Source of the DNA: a virus
Direction: 5' to 3' (one strand)
IMG/VR virus record: IMGVR_UViG_3300013138_000027
Span: 1 to 32,361 of that record
DNA length: 32,361 bases
The position numbers and the translations under genes were made by a program. How positions within the stretch are numbered: position 1 is the first letter of the stretch; each line of letters starts with the position of its first letter. This document shows, one piece after another, positions 15,024-22,434 of the stretch. A model generated the notes under the pieces. The model was not told the origin of the DNA. It saw only the letters and a list, made by a program, of their open reading frames with translations, and did not search any database.

Positions 15024-15625
15024 TGAGCGAAGTCAAACTATATCTTGGCGATTGCCTCGAAATTATGAAATCCATCCCCGATAAGTCTATTGATGCGGTT
15101 ATCACTGACCCGCCGTATGGGGTCACAAAATTTGAATGGGACTGTAAGGTGAAACAGGAGTGGTTGGACGAAATGATGAGAATATCAACCGGAGCGGTTT
15201 TGATGGTGAATGCCGCAAGACCAGATATTCAACTTCACATGTTAAACCTTAATCCAATACCGGAACGGGTTATTGCATGGAGACAACAGAAACCGAAATG
15301 TGGGAGCGGAATGTTTTGGACGTGGCAACCGATTTATTGCTGGCGCGCTGGTTTTCGCGGATGGGACACATTAAACATTCCTGTTGATGGAAAAAACTAC
15401 GTCCACCCAACACAAAAGCCCGTTGAATTGCTAAAAAAACTTATTGAAATGGCAACCCATGAATCCGACACTATCCTTGACCCCTTCATGGGTTCTGGCA
15501 CTACTGGTGTGGCATGTGTTCAAACAGGGCGCAATTTCATCGGCACTGAGATTGACCCGGAATATTTTGCTATTGCCGAGAAGCGCATCAAGGAGGCACA
15601 GCAACAAATGAGGTTACCGATATGA
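15023..15625 (+). CDS. N4/N6 DNA methyltransferase (beta-type order)
   Basis: A 200-residue protein; the ATG shares one base with the SSB stop. Motif IV is D29-P30-P31-Y32 (AVITDPPYG) near the N-terminus, and the SAM motif FMGSGTTG lies near residues 168-175, after HPTQKPVELLKKLI. DPPY before FxGSGT is the beta-class order. The enzyme is short because the target-recognition region between the motifs is small. It probably protects phage DNA. It overlaps a PD-(D/E)XK nuclease gene by four bases, so the two are produced together. Confidence 0.92.
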   Translation: MSEVKLYLGDCLEIMKSIPDKSIDAVITDPPYGVTKFEWDCKVKQEWLDEMMRISTGAVLMVNAARPDIQLHMLNLNPIPERVIAWRQQKPKCGSGMFWTWQPIYCWRAGFRGWDTLNIPVDGKNYVHPTQKPVELLKKLIEMATHESDTILDPFMGSGTTGVACVQTGRNFIGTEIDPEYFAIAEKRIKEAQQQMRLPI

Positions 15626-15927
15626 CCCTTAATGACATCTTTTCCGCCGAACTTGGCGCAAATGACATCGAATTTGAACGTGAATTTCAGGCGATACCAG
15701 GACGAAAATTCAGGTTCGATTTCAGAATCGGACGCCTGTTGATTGATCTACAAGGCGGTATCTTTATGAAACATGGCGGGCATAATACGCCAAGTGGTAT
15801 TCAGCGAGACTGTGAAAAGTTAAACCTCAGCATCCTGGAAGGCTACGATGTCATGCACTTCACAACCGATGATGTGGAGAGTGGACGGGCGATAGATTAT
15901 GTATTGAGATATTTGGAGGCAAAATGA
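15622..15927 (+). CDS. Small PD-(D/E)XK-type endonuclease
   Basis: A 101-residue protein starting in an ATGA overlap with the methyltransferase. It contains RKFRFDFRIGRLLIDLQGG, then HGGHNTPSGIQRDCEKLN and an end GYDVMHFTTDDV. This matches a small phage nuclease family with pattern FDF, (V/I)E(V/I)xGG, GxxxDxxKxN and a final HF/RFT. Here the usual Glu of the core is Asp (LLIDLQGG), which may alter activity. It could act in DNA processing, or with the adjacent methyltransferase as a minimal restriction-modification-like pair; the second idea is inference. Confidence 0.68.
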   Translation: MTLNDIFSAELGANDIEFEREFQAIPGRKFRFDFRIGRLLIDLQGGIFMKHGGHNTPSGIQRDCEKLNLSILEGYDVMHFTTDDVESGRAIDYVLRYLEAK

Positions 15928-15976
15928 GCCCATAAGTGAAATGACAGCCTGCCTGATGGGCTGTGAGAGGAGAGAA

Positions 15977-16033
15977 ATGAATACAAAAAATAATTTCAAA
16001 GAAAATGAAGGAGAATATTATGAAACGATTTAG
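15977..16033 (+). CDS. Possible 18-residue leader peptide
   Basis: GAGAGGAGAG is followed by an ATG at 15977 and an 18-codon frame (MNTKNNFKENEGEYYETI) that ends 14 bases inside the next gene and contains that gene's own AAGGAG site. A hairpin (AGCCCAT with ATGGGCT, about 15927-15962) precedes it. It has the same length and overlap style as the leader frame at 12718. Confidence 0.3.
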   Translation: MNTKNNFKENEGEYYETI

Positions 16034-16664
16034 TATTGCAGTGTTAGTGTTTGTAGTCGGGGCGTTATTGTTATCAGCCTCCCTAATTGTGTCCCCTGTA
16101 TTGGCGTGTGGTGATTGTGTACCTGATGGCAATGCAACCTGTCCGACAGAATGCGGGTATGGTGGTGGATCAGTTACTGATAACTGTGGAAAAGTCATTC
16201 AATGTAATCCAACCGAATCCTGTCCGCCTAACTGTGTACCCGATGGAACAGTATCATGTCCGACAGAATGCGGATATGAAGGTGGAACAGTAACGGATAG
16301 TTGTGGTAAAGAAATTCAATGCAATCCAACCGGATCCTGTCCGCCTAACTGTGTACCCGATGGAAGTGCCGTATGCACGACAGCATGCGGATATGAAGGT
16401 GGATTCATTCAGGATAATTGTGGAAATCAGATTGAGTGTGGTGCAACAGAAGAATGTGTTGTTCCGCCTCCCCCTCCAACCCCCCTACCCCCTCCACCAC
16501 AACAAAAAGATAAGCCATTGATACTATCACTAACTGGAATAGAGAAGAAAGAAGAAATGAGCAACGAACATAACGAGCAATGCACACTTTTTTCAATGAC
16601 TACCCTTGAATGGATTATTCTAATAGCAGTATTGTTGGTGATTTTAGAGAGCAACAGGAATTGA
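16020..16664 (+). CDS. Secreted Cys-rich repeat protein with C-terminal membrane anchor
   Basis: A 214-residue protein; I prefer the ATG at 16020, behind AAGGAG, over the one at 16005. Residues 1-30 are a signal sequence (MKRFSIAVLVFVVGALLLSA) ending SPVLAC, a possible but weak lipobox. Residues 30-145 are three repeats of about 38 residues with the pattern CVPDG, C, CGYEGG, (D/S)NCGK, IQCNP and CPPN, six Cys each, probably disulfide-bonded outside the membrane. A proline-rich linker (VPPPPPTPLPPPP) follows, and residues 190-210 (LEWIILIAVLLVILE) form a C-terminal anchor. It may modify the infected cell surface. No known family. Confidence 0.75.
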   Translation: MKRFSIAVLVFVVGALLLSASLIVSPVLACGDCVPDGNATCPTECGYGGGSVTDNCGKVIQCNPTESCPPNCVPDGTVSCPTECGYEGGTVTDSCGKEIQCNPTGSCPPNCVPDGSAVCTTACGYEGGFIQDNCGNQIECGATEECVVPPPPPTPLPPPPQQKDKPLILSLTGIEKKEEMSNEHNEQCTLFSMTTLEWIILIAVLLVILESNRN

Positions 16665-16685
16665 TTACTTGAAAGGATGGCAAGA

Positions 16686-16814
16686 ATGATAAGCAGTGAC
16701 ACCGGAAAATATCCAAAGGCACAGTATTACGATGACGCGGGATTCCAGGCATTCCTGGTATTTTTCGTGATGATAGGCGTGGTGATCGCCCTGTTTATAT
16801 TGGCGTTCTTCTGA
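16686..16814 (+). CDS. Tiny single-span membrane protein, SDTGKYP family copy 2
   Basis: A 42-residue gene with a GAAAGGA site. It starts MISSDTGKYPKAQYYDDAGF and continues as a clear membrane span (FLVFFVMIGVVIALFILAFF). The N-terminal motif is shared with the 35-residue gene at 1877. It follows the Cys-rich membrane protein directly, so they may act together at the envelope. Too short for routine gene callers. Function unknown. Confidence 0.62.
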   Translation: MISSDTGKYPKAQYYDDAGFQAFLVFFVMIGVVIALFILAFF

Positions 16815-16824
16815 CGGGTGAATA

Positions 16825-17040
16825 ATGTCAGAACTCCAGGCTCCCTACGGTGAACCTCTCAATCCCGATCAGTTGAAACTGATTGACCGGCTGTTAGCTG
16901 TCATACGCGAACATGGAGGCTTTGGTAGTATCGAAATCGAAGTCAAGGGAGGCATTGTGAAATTTATCAACCTGGAAAAATTGACAGTAAAGGCAACGGG
17001 AGGCGAGCAAACATGCTATAATGATAGAGGTGAACTATGA
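16825..17040 (+). CDS. YezD-like (DUF2292) small protein
   Basis: A 71-residue protein. Residues 20-55 (DRLLAVIREHGGFGSIEIEV then KGGIVKFINLEKLTVKA) fit the YezD/DUF2292 pattern: an amphipathic helix, GS(I/V)xIxV, and a second strand ending in (E/T)K. Such proteins are about 55-70 residues with unknown function, and are seen in bacteria and phages. The gene ends in an ATGA overlap with the next. Similarity is by pattern only. Confidence 0.5.
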   Translation: MSELQAPYGEPLNPDQLKLIDRLLAVIREHGGFGSIEIEVKGGIVKFINLEKLTVKATGGEQTCYNDRGEL

Positions 17041-17246
17041 GTAAGGGAAGTGGTGGTTCAATATCATTAAAACCCGGAGAAGAAACAACGATTAGAAATA
17101 AGGATTCCGGACAAACTTTAAAGGTTAGAAAATCAAGCGACGGTGTTTATCAGGCGTGGTTGCCCGGACAAATGGGATCCGGCTGGAAAAATCTTCCCCA
17201 ATCGGTAGAAAGTATAGAACGGCAAATAGCAAAATATTCAAAATGA
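17037..17246 (+). CDS. Small basic protein of unknown function
   Basis: A 69-residue protein in ATGA overlap on both sides, so it is tightly coupled to its neighbours. It has a Gly/Ser start, a beta-like core (ISLKPGEETTIRNKDSGQTL, then VRKSSDGVYQAWLPGQMG) and a helical end (SVESIERQIAKY). GAGGTG lies upstream. No Cys pairs or membrane span. The repeated Lys/Gly turns suggest a small beta-sheet or SH3-like fold. Function not known. Confidence 0.5.
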   Translation: MSKGSGGSISLKPGEETTIRNKDSGQTLKVRKSSDGVYQAWLPGQMGSGWKNLPQSVESIERQIAKYSK

Positions 17247-17461
17247 AAACAATATTTTTGAAACCATGCCCCATCTGTGGACTCCAACCGATCGTGACAA
17301 AAAATATTCATTTTTCAAAACAATATGCGATTTATTGTAAATGTTTTATTCGTGATTGGGAGGATGAGGATATTGTTTGTTGTATTACTTCAAGAAAACA
17401 TTTAAATGCTATTGCGAAATGGAATAAATGGGCAAGGCAATGGAGTATTGATCATACATGA
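17243..17461 (+). CDS. Lar-like restriction alleviation-type zinc protein
   Basis: A 72-residue protein whose ATG overlaps the preceding stop (ATGA); an upstream in-frame GTG at 17156 is unlikely. It starts LKPCPICGLQP and contains CKC, then the AIAKWNKWA end. This is the Lar family pattern: a CPxCG zinc knuckle, a second Cys pair, and a final (A/E)xxxWNxR-like helix. In the Rac prophage, Lar modulates type I restriction-modification to protect DNA. Many small phage Lar-like genes are unproven, so the role is an inference from pattern. It fits a phage with three methyltransferases. Confidence 0.65.
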   Translation: MKTIFLKPCPICGLQPIVTKNIHFSKQYAIYCKCFIRDWEDEDIVCCITSRKHLNAIAKWNKWARQWSIDHT

Positions 17462-17576
17462 TTGATTACATTATAAAAATATCGTATAATATTGGTAACA
17501 ACTGAATAGTTTTTGGCCCGCAGAGGCATTGATCCCGGGGCATTTCGAAATCAATCGAGATGCGCCGGGCTTTTTG
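17462..17576 (+). promoter_or_regulatory. Promoter, leader and terminator before the lysis genes (element 4)
   Basis: TTGATT (17462-17467), a 17-base spacer and TATAAT (17485-17490) form a good promoter. The leader contains AACAACTGAATA and CAGAGGCATTGATCCCG, both shared with element 5. Two pairings interleave: ATTGAT (17528-17533) with ATCAAT (17550-17555), and CCCGGGGCAT (17534-17543) with ATGCGCCGGG (17560-17569, one mismatch). CTTTTTG follows at 17570-17576, completing a terminator. A transcript starting near 17497 would end near 17576 unless read through into the lysis block. Confidence 0.75.
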
Positions 17577-17597
17577 TTTAACCGAAAGGAGTATCAA

Positions 17598-17780
17598 ATG
17601 TTTGGTGGTTTATTGAAATCGCGAAAATTCTGGTTGGCGGTGATCGGCATTGTTCAGGTGGTTGTACTGGATTACCTCAAGGTTCCGGCGGATATTTGGC
17701 AGGCAATTGCAGCTCTGATTGGTGTGGTCATTGCCGGCATTGCCATTGAGGACGCGGGCGCAAAAGCCGCCGGTCAATAA
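17598..17780 (+). CDS. Holin-like small membrane protein
   Basis: A 60-residue protein with an AAAGGAG site; the in-frame ATG at 17529 lies in the leader and is rejected. It has a basic start (FGGLLKSRKF), then two hydrophobic spans: WLAVIGIVQVVVLDYL at residues 10-25 and IWQAIAALIGVVIAGIAI at about 35-52, joined by a short loop with KVPAD. The size, two-span topology and place two genes before a GH25 lysin are typical of class II holins. It is expected to form pores at the set lysis time and release the lysin. Confidence 0.78.
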   Translation: MFGGLLKSRKFWLAVIGIVQVVVLDYLKVPADIWQAIAALIGVVIAGIAIEDAGAKAAGQ

Positions 17781-17790
17781 CCCTCTTGCA

Positions 17791-17864
17791 GGGGCGGAAA
17801 ACGACCTTATCGGACAACTAAAAGGCGCTCACGGACGCCCTCCTCGTTCTGAGCGCGCCGCCCC
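17791..17864 (+). promoter_or_regulatory. Large RNA fold after the holin gene
   Basis: GGGGCGG (17791-17797) pairs with CCGCCCC (17858-17864), and inside it GCGCTCA (17825-17831) pairs perfectly with TGAGCGC (17850-17856), one base from the outer stem. The fold ends nine bases before the next ATG, which has no purine-rich site of its own. It may be a processing or terminator-like structure, or control of that start. Confidence 0.55.
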
Positions 17865-17872
17865 TTCTTGTC

Positions 17873-18673
17873 ATGATTAATTTACTTCTATTTTTGGCGT
17901 TGTTACAAGCGCCAACGCCAGAACCATATTATGGCGAACCGATACCGGAGCCAATCACCACACGCCTATATACCGCGCCTTTTGGCTGCCCGCAGTTGGG
18001 CGATCCCTATAAGATCAATGGATATTATTATCAGGATCCGGAATACAACGGGCAGTGCTGGCAGCCGGTATATAACTGGAATCCCGGAATCCCGACATAT
18101 CAAACCCAATATGTTCGTATGCCTGACATATCCATTGGGACGGCTTATGCTTATGAAGCCAACCTCATGGAGCATACCGCTATGTTTCATGGGCTTACTT
18201 TGGATGATGTTAAGGATGGGGTCGCTTTGCCATTCTGTTCAGAAATTGGCAATAAGGTTTGGCTTATGCAACCATCTGTTGTTGAGTGGGAGGGGCCATT
18301 CAAGGTTGTAGACTGCGCCGGGCTGCTTGATTTATACAACGTAGTGGTTCATCGGCAGGAAGTGGTTGAGGTTGGATTCAAAACTGCTGTCAAGTGGGGC
18401 ATGGTCAAAGATATTCACAAATCTGGCGAATCATGGGATAAGACATGGGATCACCGTCGCGTAGATGATGTGATTGTTTCAATGGTTGATCCAAAGAATC
18501 TAACAACCGTGCAGCCGGTCAAACTGTCAGATTGGTTTTCACGTGAGGCAGTATTTTTCAGAACACAGGCGGAATGGGATAATGCTTATAAGCCCCTATT
18601 TAAGAGCATTGACGGCGTACCGAGCTGGCGGTTTGAGCCTAACGGGCAGTGGATTACGTTCGAGGAGCATTAA
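17873..18673 (+). CDS. Secreted lysis-module protein, possibly DPBB-like
   Basis: A 266-residue protein with a short hydrophobic start (MINLLLFLALLQAPTPEP) that may be a signal peptide or anchor. Residues 15-80 are rich in Pro, Tyr and Cys. Residues 85-180 (DISIGTAYAYEANLMEH, then VWLMQPSVVEWEGPFKVVDC and VVEVGFKTAVKWGMV) recall double-psi beta-barrel/RlpA-type domains, with a GPFxVxD turn. It lies between holin and muramidase, so an envelope or wall role is likely. The start has no ribosome-binding site. The frame is open upstream to 17822, but no ATG, GTG or TTG occurs there. The domain call is tentative. Confidence 0.55.
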   Translation: MINLLLFLALLQAPTPEPYYGEPIPEPITTRLYTAPFGCPQLGDPYKINGYYYQDPEYNGQCWQPVYNWNPGIPTYQTQYVRMPDISIGTAYAYEANLMEHTAMFHGLTLDDVKDGVALPFCSEIGNKVWLMQPSVVEWEGPFKVVDCAGLLDLYNVVVHRQEVVEVGFKTAVKWGMVKDIHKSGESWDKTWDHRRVDDVIVSMVDPKNLTTVQPVKLSDWFSREAVFFRTQAEWDNAYKPLFKSIDGVPSWRFEPNGQWITFEEH

Positions 18674-19527
18674 TGATCATCGGTTGTGATATTTCACAAT
18701 GGCAGGACGAGGTTGATTTTCAGAAGATGAAATCTGCTGGAGCGCAATTCGTTTACATGCGTGGCACTTTGGGATTTACTAAAGACAAGCGGTTGGATGC
18801 TAATAGGGCGGGCGCACAGGCAGCCGGATTACCCTGGGGTATTTACCACTGCCTGGTAAAATCCAGGTATACCGCAAAACAAATTCAGGCATTTATTGAT
18901 TCTGTGGCTGGCAACTGGGGCGATCTGCCCCCCGTGGTTGATGTTGAGGTGGATGGGGTTGGATTGGGACTGGTCAAGGAGTGGATCATAGCGGTAGAAA
19001 AAGCAAGCGGTAAAAAGCCCATCATCTATACCAGAGCGGGCTTTTGGGACTCCCTGATCGATACAAAAGGCATCAAGGAATGGTGCGGCCAGTACGATCT
19101 TTGGGTTGCCAATTACAAGGCGACCTCTCCGCATCTACCAATGCCGTGGAAAAATCTCGATAAACAATGGTTATTGTGGCAATATTCGGCCGATGAAAAT
19201 GAGCTCGGTTCAACCTATGGTGTACAGTCCATTCCGATTGATCTTAACTATTTCAACGGGGATGTGGTTGATTTTGTAGTATGGTCTGGCGCTGGCGAGG
19301 AAGATCCGCTAACTAAAAAGGTACAGGTTATTAAAACCGCCCAATTATGGGGCAGGACTGCGCCGGTCTATAAATACACCACAAAGCGCATACTGCTTAA
19401 TAACGGCGAGGAGTATGAAAAAGCCGGAGAACCAGTATATGACGCAGAATCCGGCATCACCTGGCAGCCGATCAAATTACCGGAAGAAATCGTATTTGCC
19501 AGTAAAAGCTATCTAAAAGAGATTTGA
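18673..19527 (+). CDS. GH25 muramidase endolysin
   Basis: A 284-residue protein; the ATG at 18673 shares a base with the preceding TAA. It opens MIIGCDISQWQ with D6, a GH25 signature, has the catalytic pair D90-x-E92 in PPVVDVEVDG, and QWLLWQYS plus IDLNYFNGD at the end of the barrel. The first 210 residues form the TIM barrel that cuts the beta-1,4 bond between MurNAc and GlcNAc. Residues 220-284 resemble an SH3-like wall-binding domain (VIKTAQLWGRTAPVYKYTT). No signal peptide, so release depends on the holin. It overlaps the ParB-methyltransferase start by one base. Confidence 0.95.
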   Translation: MIIGCDISQWQDEVDFQKMKSAGAQFVYMRGTLGFTKDKRLDANRAGAQAAGLPWGIYHCLVKSRYTAKQIQAFIDSVAGNWGDLPPVVDVEVDGVGLGLVKEWIIAVEKASGKKPIIYTRAGFWDSLIDTKGIKEWCGQYDLWVANYKATSPHLPMPWKNLDKQWLLWQYSADENELGSTYGVQSIPIDLNYFNGDVVDFVVWSGAGEEDPLTKKVQVIKTAQLWGRTAPVYKYTTKRILLNNGEEYEKAGEPVYDAESGITWQPIKLPEEIVFASKSYLKEI

Positions 19528-20732
19528 TGGGAGACGTTCGAGTGCCTGAATTGAATAAGTATAAATCCCGCATTGTTGGATCAGGCGATGAACCGCTTGA
19601 CCAAATAATGTTCAATCCGCGTAACTGGCGCATCCATCCGCTGAACCAGCAGAACGCATTAAAGGGTGTGTTGGAAGAGGTTGGCTGGGTGCAACAGGTC
19701 ATCGTCAATAAGCGCACAGGTAACCTGATAGATGGGCATTTGCGCTGCCAGTTAGCGGCGCGGGAAGGCAACGAAACCATCCCCGTGACCTATGTGGATT
19801 TATCCGATGAGGAAGAGGCGCTGGTATTATCCACGCTTGACCCGATTGCTGGCATGGCAGCGACTGACAAGGAGAAACTGGATGACCTGTTCCGGCAATT
19901 CAATTCAGATAATGAGAATGTGCAGAAGTTAATTGGTGAGATTGCCGATAAAGAAAAGCTGGAATATGGCAAGAAGCCCATCGAGGACGTTGAGCCGCAG
20001 ATTGACAAGGTAGAGGAACTGCGCGTCAAGTGGGGCGTAGAAACTGGTCAACTTTGGAAACTTGGCGAATGCCGCTTAATATGTGGGGATTGTACGGATA
20101 GGGCGGTGGTTGAGAGAGTGATGGGGGGAGAGAAGGCGGACATGGTGTATGCTGACCCTCCCTACGGAATGAATTTGGATACTGACTTTGAGGAAAGGTC
20201 CAAACGAAGTAACAAGGTGAATGGGAACAATTACCCTAAAGTAATTGGTGACAATAACGCATTCGACATGAAAAGGGTATTCGATTCCGAGATAAAAGAA
20301 CAATTTTGGTGGGGCGCAGATTACTACCACAAGGAACTTCCTGATTGTGGAAGTTGGTTTGTTTGGGACAAGCGATGCGAAAAAATTGATAATGCGCCCG
20401 GTAATATGTTTGAACTTTGTTGGTCTCACGTTCATCACCGGTGTGAAATTATAAGAATATTGTGGTCTGGACTTACAGCAAAAGAAATCAACGAATCAAG
20501 ATATCACCCGACGCAAAAACCAATAGAACTTGCGGTTCATTTTATTGGTAGATATTCCGTAGAAAATGCGATTATTTATGACCCATTTCTCGGCTCCGGT
20601 ACTACCATCATTGCCTGCGAGCGCTTAGGGCGCAAATGCTGCGCCATTGAAATCTCCCCTGCTTATGTCGCTGTATCAATCCAGCGTTGGGTTGACGCGA
20701 CTGGCGGGACACCGGAATTATTGACAGATTAG
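19527..20732 (+). CDS. ParB-like domain fused to N6/N4 DNA methyltransferase
   Basis: A 401-residue protein. Residues 20-110 are a ParB/Srx-like domain (PRNWRIHPLNQQNALKG, VNKRTGNLIDGHLRCQLAAR). From about residue 170 comes a methyltransferase: GDCTD near 187, D200-P201-P202-Y203 (VYADPPYG), HPTQKP near 330, and DPFLGSGTTII near 350. This ParB-MTase fusion is common in phages, next to the terminase genes as here. It probably methylates packaged DNA against restriction; the ParB part may give DNA contact. Its ATG overlaps the lysin stop. Confidence 0.93.
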   Translation: MGDVRVPELNKYKSRIVGSGDEPLDQIMFNPRNWRIHPLNQQNALKGVLEEVGWVQQVIVNKRTGNLIDGHLRCQLAAREGNETIPVTYVDLSDEEEALVLSTLDPIAGMAATDKEKLDDLFRQFNSDNENVQKLIGEIADKEKLEYGKKPIEDVEPQIDKVEELRVKWGVETGQLWKLGECRLICGDCTDRAVVERVMGGEKADMVYADPPYGMNLDTDFEERSKRSNKVNGNNYPKVIGDNNAFDMKRVFDSEIKEQFWWGADYYHKELPDCGSWFVWDKRCEKIDNAPGNMFELCWSHVHHRCEIIRILWSGLTAKEINESRYHPTQKPIELAVHFIGRYSVENAIIYDPFLGSGTTIIACERLGRKCCAIEISPAYVAVSIQRWVDATGGTPELLTD

Positions 20733-20741
20733 AGAATTGAA

Positions 20742-21086
20742 ATGGGTCAGAAATACAGCAACCAACAGATGATTGACGCGCTGAAAGAAGTGAACGGCAT
20801 GGTCTATCTTGCCGCGCGTAAGTTGGGCTGTACCCCGCAGACTATATATAACCGCATGGCAAAATCATCTAATATCAAGGCGGCATGTGAGGATTCACGC
20901 GGGGAACTGGTAGACATTAGCGAGCAGAAATTACGCGCTGCCGTGTTGAATGGCGAGCCGTGGGCGATTGCATTGGTACTGAAGACACTCGGCAAAAAGC
21001 GCGGATATGTGGAGCGCACCGAACTTGCCGGAGCAGAAGATCAACCAATAAAAATAATCGAGGTGATCAAAGCCAATGAGGACTGA
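20742..21086 (+). CDS. terS: Terminase small subunit
   Basis: A 114-residue protein. An N-terminal HTH (SNQQMIDALKEVNGMVYLAA, then RKLGCTPQTIYNRM) binds DNA. The central helices SEQKLRAAVLNGEPWAIALV and the end LKTLGKKRGYVERTELA match a known TerS pattern that follows the HTH. The small subunit binds the packaging site and brings in the large subunit. It overlaps the large-subunit gene by 11 bases, confirming the pairing. The ribosome-binding site is weak (GAGAATTGAA). Confidence 0.85.
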   Translation: MGQKYSNQQMIDALKEVNGMVYLAARKLGCTPQTIYNRMAKSSNIKAACEDSRGELVDISEQKLRAAVLNGEPWAIALVLKTLGKKRGYVERTELAGAEDQPIKIIEVIKANED

Positions 21087-22434
21087 CATCTTCCGCATTG
21101 AAGGCGGTAAGGCGGTTTTGGATATCAGCGATCACGTGGGCCAGACGCGCGCATGGAATAGCTGTGCGCGTTTTGTGTTTATTATCGCCGGCACGCAGTC
21201 CGGAAAAACATCGTTCGGCCCGTGGTGGTTATGGCGCGAAATAACCAACTGCGGAAACGGGGATTATCTGGCAGCTACCGCCAACTATGACCTGTTCAAG
21301 CTGAAAATGCTGCCTGAAATGGAACGCGTTTATGAGGGGTTATTTGGATGGGGTTATTCAAAGTCTGATCGCGTCTTTGAATCTCCGGACAAAATCAGCT
21401 TGCCAAATATGCCAACCCAACCTGCAAAGCGTATTATTTTACGGTCCGCAAATGCAGCTGGCGGCCTGGAATCTTCATCCGGAGAGGCAGCTTGGTTGGA
21501 TGAATGCGGTCATCCGGATTTCAAGTTGGATGCCTGGGAAGCGGTCAATCGGCGTTTATCCCTTAGTGAAGGGCGCGTACTTGGAACTACCACCCCGTAC
21601 AACATGGGCTGGCTGAAAATAAAGATCTTCGATAAATTCAAGGCCGGCGATAAGAGTATCGCTGTTATCCAATTCAGATCCACCATGAACCCCGCCTTCC
21701 CGCCCGAGGAATACGAGCGTATGAAGCGCTCCATGCCCGCCTGGAAATTCAAAATGTTCTACGACGGGGAATTTGAGAAACCGGCCGGCTTGATTTATAA
21801 CTGCTTTATCGATGCCATGCACGAATGCCCGCGTTTTCACCTGCCCGATAAATGGCAGCGTTACATGGGCCTTGACTTTGGCGGGGTGAATACCGCAGCC
21901 GTGTTTTATGCCGAGGAACCAGGCACGCATAAGCTGTACCTGTACCGCGAATATAAAGCGGGCAGCCGAACAGCTGCCGAACATACCCGCGAATTGTTAA
22001 AGGGTGAAGTGATGATCCCCTATACCGTCGGTGGATCTAAATCAGAAGATCAATGGCGCAGTGAATTCAAAGCCTCTGGCCTGCCCGTGCATGCGCCTGA
22101 AATTAAGGACGTGGAAGTGGGCATTGACCGCGTGTATGAGGCCCACCGCTTGAATGAAATTATCGTATTTGATGACCTGGTTGGTTATCTGGACGAAAAA
22201 CACACCTACGCGCGCAAACTGGACGCCAACAGCGAACCGACCGAGGATATTGAGGACAAAGAGAGTTTTCACTTCATGGATGCCGAACGCTATATTATTG
22301 GCTTCCTGAAACGCAAGGGGTTCAAAACCCAGACAAAGAAAATAGACTTCTGGGAGCCGCACCAAAAACAAGTGGCGCAGGCGCCAACCCGAACCCCGCA
22401 GGAAATTGAAGAACTATTAAGAGGTGCACAATGA
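21076..22434 (+). CDS. terL: Terminase large subunit
   Basis: A 452-residue packaging motor. Walker A is G39-T-Q-S-G-K-T45 (IIAGTQSGKT) and Walker B with catalytic Glu is D142-E143 (AAWLDECG). A coupling segment VLGTTTPYN lies near residue 170. The C-terminal nuclease begins near 260 with YMGLDFGGVNTAAV, where the Asp is a metal ligand, and continues with further acidic residues around VGIDRVYEAH and VFDDLVGYLDE. It translocates DNA into the procapsid using ATP and cuts concatemers. The length is normal. It overlaps the portal gene by four bases. Confidence 0.95.
   Translation: MRTDIFRIEGGKAVLDISDHVGQTRAWNSCARFVFIIAGTQSGKTSFGPWWLWREITNCGNGDYLAATANYDLFKLKMLPEMERVYEGLFGWGYSKSDRVFESPDKISLPNMPTQPAKRIILRSANAAGGLESSSGEAAWLDECGHPDFKLDAWEAVNRRLSLSEGRVLGTTTPYNMGWLKIKIFDKFKAGDKSIAVIQFRSTMNPAFPPEEYERMKRSMPAWKFKMFYDGEFEKPAGLIYNCFIDAMHECPRFHLPDKWQRYMGLDFGGVNTAAVFYAEEPGTHKLYLYREYKAGSRTAAEHTRELLKGEVMIPYTVGGSKSEDQWRSEFKASGLPVHAPEIKDVEVGIDRVYEAHRLNEIIVFDDLVGYLDEKHTYARKLDANSEPTEDIEDKESFHFMDAERYIIGFLKRKGFKTQTKKIDFWEPHQKQVAQAPTRTPQEIEELLRGAQ

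Noticed and set aside
17014-17022. Sixth TGC-TATAAT extended -10 match
   Set aside because: It lies inside a coding region and is only 14 bases from the next ATG, so transcription would begin inside the ribosome site; no folded leader follows.
17791-17864. tRNA-like fold (seven-bp acceptor-like stem, 74 nt span)
   Set aside because: No T-arm with GTTCRA, no acceptable D-arm, and the better inner pairing is incompatible with a cloverleaf.
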